Of a stretch of 64,000 nucleotides of DNA, positions 33,963-46,328 are shown piece by piece. Source of the stretch: Nansenia antarctica (Eukaryota > Chordata > Actinopteri > Argentiniformes > Microstomatidae). The DNA lies in contig OZ022348.1 in assembly GCA_963989245.1 (NCBI GenBank), positions 37,836,442 through 37,900,441 of the forward strand. Reading direction: 5' to 3'. How positions within the stretch are numbered: the stretch's first letter is position 1; each line of letters starts with the position of its first letter. The position numbers were made by a program, and so were the translations under genes. Below the pieces are notes generated by a model. That model did no database searches. It worked only from the letters and a program-made list of their open reading frames with translations, and was not told the DNA's origin.

Positions 33963-34160
33963 TGGGGGGGGGGGGGGGGGGGGAAGGGCTAGGTAGAGAG
34001 TTAGGGATGTTGGTGTGATCATGCTACTGGTGGGGGGGAGGGTGGAGGGGGTCCTGAGAGTTAGTCATGCTAGTAGAGTATGAGTATTGGTGGGTGTGTG
34101 TGGGGGGGGGTGACCACTGACCATGTTAAAAAGTACTTAGTACTGTTGGGGGGAGGGGGG
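33963..34160. repeat. G-rich tracts
   Basis: A G run at 33963-33982 and GGTGGGGGGGAGGG-type sequence to 34160. Confidence 0.8.
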
Positions 34161-34221
34161 TCATGCTAGCGTACTGCAGATGCAGTACATCCTATTATTG
34201 GCTCATCCTTTCCCTGCCTGT

Positions 34222-34227
34222 GGCGTC

Positions 34228-34323
<96 letters not shown>

Positions 34324-34328
34324 ATCTG
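34222..34328. repeat. 8-bp tandem repeat (TCATTCTG)n, about 13 copies
   Basis: Perfect octamer repeats. Confidence 0.97.
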
Positions 34329-34412
34329 TGTTGAACTTGCAGCCGGCTCCACTTGTGTGGCAGACAGAGCTGTAGAGACAGCATCAATCATTCACACCAG
34401 AATAGGCCTCAG

Positions 34413-37400
34413 CTACCTACTGTCAACATTTACCTCACCTAAGTACCTTACCTACTGTCAACAATTACCTTACCTAAGTACCTTACCTACTGTCAGCATT
34501 TACCTTACCTAAGTACCTTACCTACTGTCAACATTTACCTTACCTAAGTACCTTACCTACTGTCAGCATTTACCTTACCTAAGTACCTTACCTACTGTCA
34601 GCATTTACCTTACCTAAGTACCTTACCTACTGTCAACATTTACCTTACCTAAGTACCTTACCTACTGTCAGCATTTACCTTACCTAAGTACCTTACCTAC
34701 TGTCAACATTTACCTTACCTAAGTACCTTACCTACTGTCAACATTTACCTTACCTAAGTACCTTACCTACTGTCAGCATTTACCTTACCTAAGTACCTTA
34801 CCTACTGTCAGCATTTACCTTACCTACTGTCAGCATTTACCTTACCTAAGTACCTTACCTACTGTCAGCATTTACCTTACCTAAGTACCTTACCTACTGT
34901 CAGCATTTACCTTACCTAAGTACCTTACCTACTGTCAACATTTACCTTACCTAAGTACCTTACCTACTGTCAACATTTACCTTACCTAAGTACCTTACCT
35001 ACTGTCAACATTTACCTTACCTAAGTACCTTACCTACTGTCAGCATTTACCTTACCTAAGTACCTTACCTACTGTCAGCATTTACCTTACCTAAGTACCT
35101 TACCTACTGTCAGCATTTACCTTACCTAAGTACCTTACCTACTGTCAACATTTACCTTACCTAAGTACCTTACCTACTGTCAGCATTTACCTTACCTAAG
35201 TACCTTACCTACTGTCAGCATTTACCTTACCTAAGTACCTTACCTACTGTCAGCATTTACCTTACCTAAGTACCTTACCTACTGTCAGCATTTACCTTAC
35301 CTAAGTACCTTACCTACTGTCAACATTTACCTTACCTAAGTACCTTACCTACTGTCAACATTTACCTTACCTAAGTACCTTACCTACTGTCAGCATTTAC
35401 CTTACCTAAGTACCTTACCTACTGTCAACATTTACCTTACCTAAGTACCTTACCTACTGTCAACATTTACCTTACCTAAGTACCTTACCTACTGTCAACA
35501 TGTACCTTACCTAAGTACCTTACCTACCTACTGTCAACATTTACCTTACCTAAGTACCTTACCTACTGTCAGCATTTACCTTACCTAAGTACCTTACCTA
35601 CTGTCAGCATTTACCTTACCTAAGTACCTTACCTACTGTCAGCATTTACCTTACCTAAGTACCTTACCTACTGTCAACATTTACCTTACCTAAGTACCTT
35701 ACCTACTGTCAACATGTACCTTACCTAAGTACCTTACCTACTGTCAACATTTACCTTACCTAAGTACCTTACCTACTGTCAGCATTTACCTTACCTAAGT
35801 ACCTTACCTACTGTCAACATGTACCTTACCTAAGTACCTTACCTACTGTCAGCATTTACCTTACCTAAGTACCTTACCTACTGTCAACATTTACCTTACC
35901 TAAGTACCTTACCTACTGTCAACATGTACCTTACCTAAGTACCTTACCTACTGTCACCATTTACCTTACCTAAGTACCTTACCTACTGTCAACATTTACC
36001 TTACCTAAGTACCTTACCTACTGTCAACATTTACCTTACCTAAGTACCTTACCTACTGTCAGCATTTACCTTACCTAAGTACCTTACCTACTGTCAGCAT
36101 TTACCTTACCTAAGTACCTTACCTACTGTCTGCATTTACCTTACCTAAGTACCTTACCTACCTACTGTCAACATGTACCTTACCTAAGTACCTTACCTAC
36201 TGTCAGCATTTACCTTACCTAAGTACCTTACCTACTGTCAACATTTACCTTACCTAAGTACCTTACCTACTGTCAGCATTTACCTTACCTAAGTACCTTA
36301 CCTACTGTCAGCATTTACCTTACCTAAGTACCTTACCTACTGTCAACATTTACCTTACCTAAGTACCTTACCTACTGTCAACATTTACCTTACCTAAGTA
36401 CCTTACCTACTGTCAGCATTTACCTTACCTAAGTACCTTACCTACTGTCAACATTTACCTTACCTAAGTACCTTACCTACTGTCAGCATTTACCTTACCT
36501 AAGTACCTTACCTACTGTCAACATTTACCTTACCTAAGTACCTTACCTACTGTCAACATTTACCTTACCTAAGTACCTTACCTACCTACTGTCAGCATTT
36601 ACCTTACCTAAGTACCTTACCTACTGTCAGCATTTACCTTACCTAAGTACCTTACCTACTGTCAGCATTTACCTTACCTAAGTACCTTACCTACTGTCAA
36701 CATGTACCTTACCTAAGTACCTTACCTACTGTCAGCATTTACCTTACCTAAGTACCTTACCTACTGTCAACATTTACCTTACCTAAGTACCTTACCTACT
36801 GTCAGCATTTACCTTACCTAAGTACCTTACCTACTGTCAGCATTTACCTTACCTAAGTACCTTACCTACTGTCAACATTTACCTTACCTAAGTACCTTAC
36901 CTACTGTCAGCATTTACCTTACCTAAGTACCTTACCTACTGTCAGCATTTACCTTACCTAAGTACCTTACCTACTGTCAACATTTACCTTACCTAAGTAC
37001 CTTACCTACTGTCAACATTTACCTTACCTAAGTACCTTACCTACTGTCAGCATTTACCTTACCTAAGTACCTTACCTACTGTCAGCATTTACCTTACCTA
37101 AGTACCTTACCTACTGTCAGCATTTACCTTACCTAAGTACCTTACCTACTGTCAACATTTACCTTACCTAAGTACCTTACCTACTGTCAGCATTTACCTT
37201 ACCTAAGTACCTTACCTACTGTCAACATTTACCTTACCTAAGTACCTTACCTACTGTCAGCATTTACCTTACCTAAGTACCTTACCTACTGTCAGCATTT
37301 ACCTTACCTAAGTACCTTACCTACTGTCAACATTTACCTTACCTAAGTACCTTACCTACTGTCAACATGTACCTTACCTAAGTACCTTACCTACTGTCAA

Positions 37401-40224
37401 CATTTACCTTACCTAAGTACCTTACCTACTGTCAGCATTTACCTTACCTAAGTACCTTACCTACTGTCAACATTTACCTTACCTAAGTACCTTACCTACT
37501 GTCAACATTTACCTTACCTAAGTACCTTACCTACTGTCAGCATTTACCTTACCTAAGTACCTTACCTACTGTCAACATTTACCTTACCTAAGTACCTTAC
37601 CTACTGTCAACATTTACCTTACCTAAGTACCTTACCTACTGTCAGCATTTACCTTACCTAAGTACCTTACCTACTGTCAACATTTACCTTACCTAAGTAC
37701 CTTACCTACTGTCAGCATGTACCTTACCTACTGTCAGCATTTACCTTACCTAAGTACCTTACCTACTGTCAGCATTTACCTTACCTAAGTACCTTACCTA
37801 CTGTCAGCATTTACCTTACCTAAGTACCTTACCTACTGTCAGCATTTACCTTACCTAAGTACCTTACCTACTGTCAACATTTACCTTACCTAAGTACCTT
37901 ACCTACTGTCAGCATTTACCTTACCTAAGTACCTTACCTACTGTCAGCATTTACCTTACCTAAGTACCTTACCTACTGTCAACATTTACCTTACCTAAGT
38001 ACCTTACCTACTGTCAACATGTACCTTACCTAAGTACCTTACCTACTGTCAACATTTACCTTACCTAAGTACCTTACCTACTGTCAGCATTTACCTTACC
38101 TAAGTACCTTACCTACTGTCAACATTTACCTTACCTAAGTACCTTACCTACTGTCAACATTTACCTTACCTAAGTACCTTACCTACTGTCAACATTTACC
38201 TTACCTAAGTACCTTACCTACTGTCAACATTTACCTTACCTAAGTACCTTACCTACTGTCAACATGTACCTTACCTAAGTACCTTACCTACTGTCAACAT
38301 TTACCTTACCTAAGTACCTTACCTACTGTCAACATTTACCTTACCTAAGTACCTTACCTACTGTCAGCATTTACCTTACCTAAGTACCTTACCTACTGTC
38401 AACATTTACCTTACCTAAGTACCTTACCTACTGTCAACATGTACCTTACCTAAGTACCTTACCTACTGTCAGCATTTACCTTACCTAAGTACCTTACCTA
38501 CTGTCAACATTTACCTTACCTAAGTACCTTACCTACTGTCAACATTTACCTTACCTAAGTACCTTACCTACTGTCAGCATTTACCTTACCTAAGTACCTT
38601 ACCTACTGTCAGCATTTACCTTACCTAAGTACCTTACCTACTGTCAGCATTTACCTTACCTAAGTACCTTACCTACTGTCAGCATTTACCTTACCTAAGT
38701 ACCTTACCTACTGTCAACATTTACCTTACCTAAGTACCTTACCTACCTACTGTCAACATTTACCTTACCTAAGTACCTTACCTACTGTCAGCATTTACCT
38801 TACCTAAGTACCTTACCTACTGTCAGCATTTACCTTACCTAAGTACCTTACCTACTGTCAGCATTTACCTTACCTAAGTACCTTACCTACTGTCAGCATT
38901 TACCTTACCTAAGTACCTTACCTACCTACTGTCAACATTTACCTTACCTAAGTACCTTACCTACTGTCAACATTTACCTTACCTAAGTACCTTACCTACT
39001 GTCAACATTTACCTTACCTAAGTACCTTACCTACTGTCAACATTTACCTTACCTAAGTACCTTACCTACTGTCAGCATTTACCTTACCTAAGTACCTTAC
39101 CTACTGTCAACATTTACCTTACCTAAGTACCTTACCTACTGTCAGCATTTACCTTACCTAAGTACCTTACCTACTGTCAACATTTACCTTACCTAAGTAC
39201 CTTACCTACTGTCAGCATTTACCTTACCTAAGTACCTTACCTACTGTCAACATTTACCTTACCTAAGTACCTTACCTACTGTCAGCATTTACCTTACCTA
39301 AGTACCTTACCTACTGTCAGCATTTACCTTACCTAAGTACCTTACCTACTGTCAACATTTACCTTACCTAAGTACCTTACCTACTGTCAGCATTTACCTT
39401 ACCTAAGTACCTTACCTACTGTCAGCATTTACCTTACCTAAGTACCTTACCTACTGTCAGCATTTACCTTACCTAAGTACCTTACCTACTGTCAGCATTT
39501 ACCTTACCTAAGTACCTTACCTACTGTCAACATTTACCTTACCTAAGTACCTTACCTACTGTCAGCATTTACCTTACCTAAGTACCTTACCTACTGTCAA
39601 CATTTACCTTACCTAAGTACCTTACCTACTGTCAGCATTTACCTTACCTAAGTACCTTACCTACTGTCAACATTTACCTTACCTAAGTACCTTACCTACT
39701 GTCAACATTTACCTTACCTAAGTACCTTACCTACTGTCAACATGTACCTTACCTAAGTACCTTACCTACTGTCAGCATTTACCTTACCTAAGTACCTTAC
39801 CTACCTACTGTCAACATTTACCTTACCTAAGTACCTTACCTACTGTCAACATGTACCTTACCTAAGTACCTTACCTACTGTCAACATGTACCTTACCTAA
39901 GTACCTTACCTACTGTCAACATGTACCTTACCTAAGTACCTTACCTACTGTCAACATTTACCTTACCTAAGTACCTTACCTACTGTCAGCATTTACCTTA
40001 CCTAAGTACCTTACCTACTGTCAACATGTACCTTACCTAAGTACCTTACCTACTGTCAACATTTACCTTACCTAAGTACCTTACCTACTGTCAGCATTTA
40101 CCTTACCTAAGTACCTTACCTACTGTCAACATTTACCTTACCTAAGTGCCTTACCTACTGTCAGCATTTACCTTACCTAAGTACCTTACCTACTGTCAGC
40201 ATTTACCTTACCTACCTACTGTCA
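34413..40224. repeat. 35-bp satellite, about 166 copies (5.8 kb)
   Basis: The unit CCTACTGTCAGCATTTACCT plus TACCTAAGTACCTTA varies at AACATTT/AGCATTT/AACATGT and shows occasional 4-bp CCTA insertions. It is the largest array in the window. On the minus (gpc6 sense) strand each unit carries TAGGTAAGG, AAGGTAAAT and AAGGTACTT, which resemble 5' splice sites. Confidence 0.98.
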
Positions 40225-40917
40225 GGAGAAGTATTCTGATGTAGAAAAGTTCATATTTCAGACGGTTCCAGTGTACAGGATGTTCTTGTTTAAGTGTAAC
40301 TGCTGTGGATAATGTACAATACACCCTGTAGATAGGGATGCTCCGATTTATCGGCCACCGATTTAAATCGGACGATTTCACTCCAAATGACTCGATCGGT
40401 GATCGGCAAAAATGGCCGATCGCAAAAGCCGATCTTTTAAGTTATTTTATTGTGGGAAAACGTTATTTCTATGTTGCGATAACTTCTCAACAGGATTTTA
40501 CAGGGTTCGTTCAAACTATCGTAATTCTTGAACTATATGTGCAATCGGGAAAAAAAAAAGTTTCTGAAAGCAGAGAAGTTGCACTCTCTAACCATTTAGG
40601 GTTATTACGGTAGTTCACCAAAAAAACTAATGCATTGACCTCTAAGCGTCATAGGAGCTGGAGAGTGATTTCAAGAGAAGCAGTATTTTATACTTTAGTG
40701 AGTTTCTGTACATATATGTTTGTGATTGTGAAATGTCATGAGGTTAGTTCTAGCGAATTTACCTGATAGAACATCGACATGGTAGAAACACATAACTACA
40801 CATAATTAGATGATCATACCTCCCCAAACACAAACACGTCCCAAAACAAAAGTATTTACAAAAGCCTTACCAAATAGTAGTCTATGGCAAACGAGAATGG
40901 TGAATCCAATCCATAAA

Positions 40918-41209
40918 GTATTTAGTGATCGTTAAACTGTTGTTTATTTTTCGTGTTACGAAAAAAAACGAGTCGGCGAGTAGCGTAGTTCTAGGCTGCG
41001 TTCGTAAATTTGCTCTGGAAATCTGACCAGCAGTCATGGAATGCCTCTTGTCCAATCAAATTACTTGGTCCCTTTATGACGTTGAGCCCAGTGTGCGCTC
41101 CGGCGCTCTCAGAGCGAATTTACGAACTCAGCCTAGAACTACGCTACTCGCCGACTCGTTTTTTTTCATAACACGAAAAATAAACAACAGTTTAACGATC
41201 ACTAAATAC
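40918..41209. mobile_element. 292-bp palindrome with MITE core
   Basis: The outer arms (40918-41012 and about 41115-41209) are near-perfect inverted copies that include GTTAAACTGTTGTTTATTTT and GAGTCGGCGAGTAGCGTAG. The core 40994-41133 is an inverted copy of the GGCTGCGTTCGTAA MITE. It would fold into a long hairpin. Confidence 0.8.
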
Positions 41210-41400
41210 CGTCAGTTAAGCTGCGCCCAAAACCCTGATATGTTGCCACGTGAAACGATAAGACAAGAGGCCACGATACGATAATCGCCGTAGGAGGCGA
41301 TTCGACTGTAGGCATGTGAAGTTATCATTTCTCCAAACTTGCATTGGTAGCAACGGTGTGTGTGGTTTAGTAAATATAGCGTGCGTGTGTGTGTAGCTGT

Positions 41401-41452
<52 letters not shown>

Positions 41453-41466
41453 CCCTCCTGTGAGAG

Positions 41467-41542
<76 letters not shown>
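41401..41542. repeat. (GT)n microsatellites
   Basis: GT runs at 41401-41451 and 41469-41542. Confidence 0.97.
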
Positions 41543-41544
<2 letters not shown>

Positions 41545-42290
41545 CATCTCAGTATGTAGGCTATGCAGTGTAAGTAAGTGTGTGAGTTTATTCTGTTATT
41601 TATGCTATTATATCTAGTATTGTGTTGAGAAGCAATGGAAATGAATCAAGAATTGATAAAGTAGGCTAACTTCCATCATCATTGTTCTATATGCAACAGA
41701 ACAGATCACCCAGCATTGCTAATGATAAGAATCAATGAATGTGAGTCTAATACCAATACTTGCTCAATAGGTCTTCAAATCTATTAAAAGTGTTCTTATA
41801 AAGGTCTTAAATGTAACTTGTAGATAATTGCTTACATTAATTATGAGGGTGTTACGGTCAGGGCCATCGCTACTTACACGCGCATCATTGTTAGACTGTT
41901 AATGATAGAGCTAACCATCTACGGACAAAAAAAAAGTGTCACCTTTTTGGACCATCGCCAGTTTGCACCCCTGCGTATGTAAACCATGAAGGCCACGTTT
42001 ATGATGTCTTTTATACAGCCATATCGACTGACTTGGGTCTGCGTTTGCTTGGTGCCTAATTGATCAAGACTTTTGTCTAAAAAGCAAAATATATGTAGGC
42101 TATTATCCAGTCAGTAGGCATACAGTTATGTATTTTTAAAAAGATCGGTATCGGTATCAGTAGATCTTGAGGAAAAAAATCGGTGATCGGTATCGGACCC
42201 AAAAATCCAGATCGGAGCATCCCTACTAGATGGCTTCTACAGAACAGTCATGTAAAGTGCACACACACACAGTTACCCTCTCTGTCCTCG

Positions 42291-42298
<8 letters not shown>

Positions 42299-42360
<62 letters not shown>
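42299..42360. repeat. (CA)n microsatellite
   Basis: About 30 CA units. Confidence 0.97.
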
Positions 42361-42363
<3 letters not shown>

Positions 42364-42374
42364 TGTATGATCAC

Positions 42375-42560
42375 GGCCTTAGAACCAGTGTAACACAGAG
42401 ATCATTAATTATCTTATTAAAGCCTTAGAACCAGTGTAACACAGAGATCATTAATCAGCTTATTAAAGCCTTAGAACCAGTGTAACACAGAGATCATTAA
42501 TTAGCTGATTAAAGCCTTAGAACCAGTGTAACACAGAGATTAATTAGCTGATCAAAGCCC
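42375..42560. repeat. 46-bp tandem repeat, 4 copies
   Basis: The unit GCCTTAGAACCAGTGTAACA then CAGAGATCATTAATTAGCTG. The last copy is shortened. Confidence 0.93.
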
Positions 42561-42897
42561 CTTTTTGGTTTGTAAGAGGAAGCAACACAGCATCACCGCC
42601 GGCCTTACAGGCTTCCTCCCCCCTCCTCATAGAACAGTCTAGAACGCTCCCAACAGTCTAGAACGCTGCCTTCACCTAATCTGCTTCCCTGGTCTCAGTA
42701 TAAATGTGATTCCACCACATGACAGATAATAACGGCCTTATCTGGGCCGCGCCGATGAGTGTGAATTAAAACTAAGCCCCCTGGCCTTGAGGAGTTTCTA
42801 AACACCCAGACTGAGTGGAGGTTAAAGCCTGGGCACTGTGTACACAGAGCCCCCTGCTGGTGAGTCTGACTCTCTCTGACTACACATGTGACCTGGC
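42561..42897. other. No gene seen
   Basis: A short direct repeat AACAGTCTAGAACGCT lies at 42632-42668. No splice-bounded exon recognised. Confidence 0.35.
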
Positions 42898-42898
42898 C

Positions 42899-43577
42899 TA
42901 CAGGAGACAGCGTGTGTGGAGGAGACACCAGGTTGTCCTACAGGAGACAGCGTGTGTGGAGGAGACACCAGGTTGTCCTACAGGAGACAGTGTGTGTGGA
43001 GGAGACACCAGGTTGGCCTACAGGAGACAGCGTGTGTGGAGGAGACACCAGGTTGTCCTACAGGAGACAGCGTGTGTGGAGGAGACACCAGGTTGTCCTA
43101 CAGGAGACAGTGTGTGTGGAGGAGACACCAGGTTGTCCTACAGGAGACAGCGTGTGTGGAGGAGACACCAGGTTGTCCTACAGGAGACAGCGTGTGTGGA
43201 GGAGACACCAGGTTGTCCTACAGGAGAGAGTGTGTGTGGAGGAGACACCAGGTTGTCCTACAGGAGACAGCGTGTGTGGAGGAGACACCAGGTTGGCCTA
43301 CAGGAGACAGTGTGTGTGGAGGAGACACCAGGTTGTCCTACAGGAGACAGTGTGTGTGGAGGACACACCAGGTTGTCCTACAGGAGACAGCGTGTGTGGA
43401 GGAGACACCAGGTTGTCCTACAGGAGACAGTGTGTGTGGAGGAGACACCAGGTTGTCCTACAGGAGACAGTGTGTGTGGAGGAGACACCAGGTTGTCCTA
43501 CAGGAGACAGTGTGTGTGGAGGAGACACCAGGTTGTCCTACAGGAGACAGCGTGTGTGGAGGAGACACCAGGTTGGC
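42899..43577. repeat. 40-bp minisatellite, 17 copies
   Basis: The unit TACAGGAGACAGCGTGTGTG plus GAGGAGACACCAGGTTGTCC has C/T and G/T variants. Three plus-strand frames stay open and are artefacts. Confidence 0.97.
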
Positions 43578-44302
43578 TCGTGTCAGAATGGGGCAACAGG
43601 TGACACGAGAAGAACATCTTTGAGCTGCAACATCTTGTTCTGCAACAGCTGCTAGCTGATTCTCCTCAGTCACACACACAGCAGCCTACTAAAGGTCTCC
43701 TGGACAGTTAAGAGATCGCTGAGGAGGGGAGAGTTCTGTAACGAGTGTGAGGAGGAGAGGAGGAGAGACAAGAGGAGTCGTTGCTGTTCGTTTTCATTGT
43801 GTCTTAATCATGAAGCTGGGAGAGTCTCAGAGAGAAATCAGCAGCCTTCCATCTGTTTATGACATCATGTTTATGACATCATGTTTATGACATCATGTCT
43901 TGATTCTGTCAATGCCAAACAAACATCATACAGCATTCTACCCTCAAACTGATGTAACAGTGTTCATTAATAGTAATGTACCGTAGGCTAGCTCTAGCTT
44001 GACTCTTGACTTGGTCTACAGACATGGATAGCTTACTATGGGACAGGGAATTATACAGTATTATAATGTAAAGTCTACAAATCTAATGAGACATCACAAC
44101 ATGGTCCAGGTAGCTCTTGTGCTGCATGTAAACAGAAGTATGTATTGTGTAATCAAAACCGTTTGACATCAACACAGTAACTACTAAAGAGTCAAAGAAC
44201 AAAGCAAAAGTTGCTTCTCCTCCAGAGGTTTCTTGTCTACGCTCAGAGAGTCTGGTCAGAGTGTCTAGTTGGAGAAAAACTACTTGTAATTGGATAGTAT
44301 TC
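43578..44302. other. No gene seen
   Basis: A short CATCATGTTTATGA triplet repeat lies at 43860-43895. Otherwise single-copy-looking, with no glypican exon on the minus strand. Confidence 0.35.
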
Positions 44303-44627
44303 ACCTGGTTAACCACCTCACCTGGTTAACAACCTCACCTGGTTAACCACCTCACCTTTAACCACCTCACCTTTAACCACCTCACCTTTAACCACCTCAC
44401 CTTTAACCACCTCACCTTTAACCACCTCACCTTTAACAACCTCACCTTTAACCACCTCACCTTTAACCACCTCACCTTTAACCACCTCACCTTTAACCAC
44501 CTCACCTTTAACCACCTCACCTTTAACCACCTCACCTTTAACCACCTCACCTTTAACCACCTCCCCATTAACCACCTCACCTTTAACCACCTCACCTTTA
44601 ACCACCTCACCTTTAACCACCTCACCT
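44303..44627. repeat. 15-bp minisatellite, about 21 copies
   Basis: The unit CACCTTTAACCACCT, preceded by three CACCTGGTTAACCACCT variants. The plus strand is almost free of G. Confidence 0.97.
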
Positions 44628-44727
44628 GGGGGGTTTCCTAGTGATGACCCTAGGACAGGACAGGACGATACTGAACTAAATAACATTCCTTCTGGCTACC
44701 CAACCCTGATGACTGGAACCACCGATG

Positions 44728-45785
44728 GTAATGTTCTCCTATGAGCATCACTGTGTTAATGTTCTCCTATGAGCATCACTGTGTTAATGTTCTCCTATGA
44801 ACATCACTGTGTTAATGTTCTCCTATGAACATCTCTGTGTTAATGTTCTCCTATGAGAATCACTGTGTTAATGTTCTCCTATGAGCATCACTGTGTTAAT
44901 GTTCTCCTATGAGCATCACTGTGTTAATGTTCTCCTATGAGCATCTCTGTGTTAATGTTCTCCTATGAGCATCTCTGTGTTAATGTTCTCCTATGAGCAT
45001 CACTGTGTTAATGTTCTCCTATGAACATCACTGTGTTAATGTTCTCCTATGAGCATCACTGTGTTAATGTTCTCCTATGAGCATCACTGTGTTAATGTTC
45101 TCCTATGAGCATCACTGTGTTAATGTTCTCCTATGACCCAACACTGTGTTAATGTTCTCCTATGACCCAACACTGTGTTAATGTTCTCCTATGAGCATCA
45201 CTGTGTTAATGTTCTCCTATGAACATCACTGTGTTAATGTTCTCCTATGAGCATCACTGTGTTAATGTTCTCCTATGAGCATCACTGTGTTAATGTTCTC
45301 CTATGAGCATCACTGTGTTAATGTTCTCCTATGACCCAACACTGTGTTAATGTTCTCCTATGAGCATCTCTGTGTTAATGTTCTCCTATGAGCACCACTG
45401 TGTTAATGTTCTCCTATGAGCATCACTGTGTTAATGTTCTCCTATGAGCATCACTGTGTTAATGTTCTCCTATGAGCATCACTGTGTTAATGTTCTCCTA
45501 TGAGCATCTCTGTGTTAATGTTCTCCTATGAGCATCACTGTGTTAATGTTCTCCTATGAGCATCGCTGTGTTAATGTTCTCCTATGACCATCACTGTGTT
45601 AATGTTCTCCTATGAACATCTCTGTGTTAATGTTCTCCTATGAGCATCACTGTGTTAATGTTCTCCTATGAGCATCACTGTGTTAATGTTCTCCTATGAG
45701 CATCACTGTGTTAATGTTCTCCTATGACCCAACACTGTGTTAATGTTCTCCTATGAACATCACTGTGTTAATGTTCTCCTATGAG
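44728..45785. repeat. 28-bp minisatellite, about 38 copies
   Basis: The unit CTGTGTTAATGTTCTCCTAT plus GAGCATCA has GAACATC, GACCCAACA and CATCTCT variants. Confidence 0.97.
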
Positions 45786-45809
45786 GCGCAACTTGTTGAA
45801 GCATCTGAA

Positions 45810-46110
45810 CAGTGGCGGACTCAGGCTGTTTGAAGGGCAGGGGCGAAAAGAAAAAAAGGGCACCTACTGCACAACATGGGACCCCATCAGTGCACATGGT
45901 CAAGGTTAGACCATTGGAAGGGCAGCCAATAGGGCACATCCTCTAATTTTGGCACTCAAAAGGGCACTTTAGTGCTACATTTTTCAACTGTGGGGGCACA
46001 TGGTCAGATTTAGACCATTGGAGGGGCACCAGTAGGGCACATCCTCTAATTTTTGCCACTCAAAAGGGCACTTAAGCGAGACGTTTTTCAACCGTGGGGG
46101 CACCAGGAGG
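45810..46110. mobile_element. hAT-like left end with internal duplication of about 110 bp
   Basis: It begins CAGTGGCGGACTCAGGCTG, a hAT-type terminus. Two copies of a segment containing AGGGCACATCCTCTAATTTT and TTTTTCAACxGTGGGGGCAC follow. No matching right terminus was found before gpc6 exon 1, so the copy looks truncated and lies just inside intron 1. Confidence 0.5.
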
Positions 46111-46148
46111 GGCGGTCCGAACAGGTAAAACAGGTGTGGACCCCCGCG

Positions 46149-46154
46149 ACTTAC
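46149..46154 (-). promoter_or_regulatory. Third, intron-proximal copy of the exon-1 splice donor
   Basis: CTCCG|GTAAGTCGCG on the minus strand. This copy borders the unduplicated intron and encodes SLANVPHQ, so it may be the ancestral donor. The other two are at 46209-46214 and 46269-46274. Confidence 0.75.
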
Positions 46155-46328
46155 CGGAGATCTCCTGATGAGGAACATTGGCCAGACTGAAGCCTTTGGT
46201 CGTGTAAGACTTACCGGAGATCTCCTGATGAGGAACATTGACCAGACTGAAGCCTTTGGTCGTGTAAGACTTACCGGAGATCTCCTGATGAGGAACATTG
46301 ACCAGACTGAAGCCTTTGGTCGTGTAAG
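46149..46328 (-). repeat. 60-bp triplication across the gpc6 exon-1 splice donor
   Basis: Three consecutive 60-bp units are nearly identical. The only visible change is GGCC for GACC in the unit at 46149-46208. Each unit holds coding sequence TTKGFSLVNVPHQEISG followed by a GTAAGT donor (donor hexamers at 46269-46274, 46209-46214 and 46149-46154). Confidence 0.97.

Larger units (their letters stand above)
40334..42224. mobile_element. hAT-like element with AGGGATGCTCCGAT ends
   Basis: The left end reads AGGGATGCTCCGATTTATCG, and the right end reverse-complements to AGGGATGCTCCGATCTGGA. Inner GATCGG/CCGATC repeats occur on both sides. The flanks share only TAGAT, an imperfect 8-bp target duplication. 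No transposase frame. It contains a 292-bp palindrome and long GT tracts. Confidence 0.7.

Noticed and set aside
34413..40224. Resemblance to a CRISPR array (regular short repeats)
   Set aside because: Units are contiguous with no unique spacers, no cas genes are present and the DNA is eukaryotic.
42815..43655. Three plus-strand frames of 235-262 codons
   Set aside because: The 40-bp array cycles through all three frames without stops, so the peptide repeats every 40 residues in a fixed order. This is not a gene.
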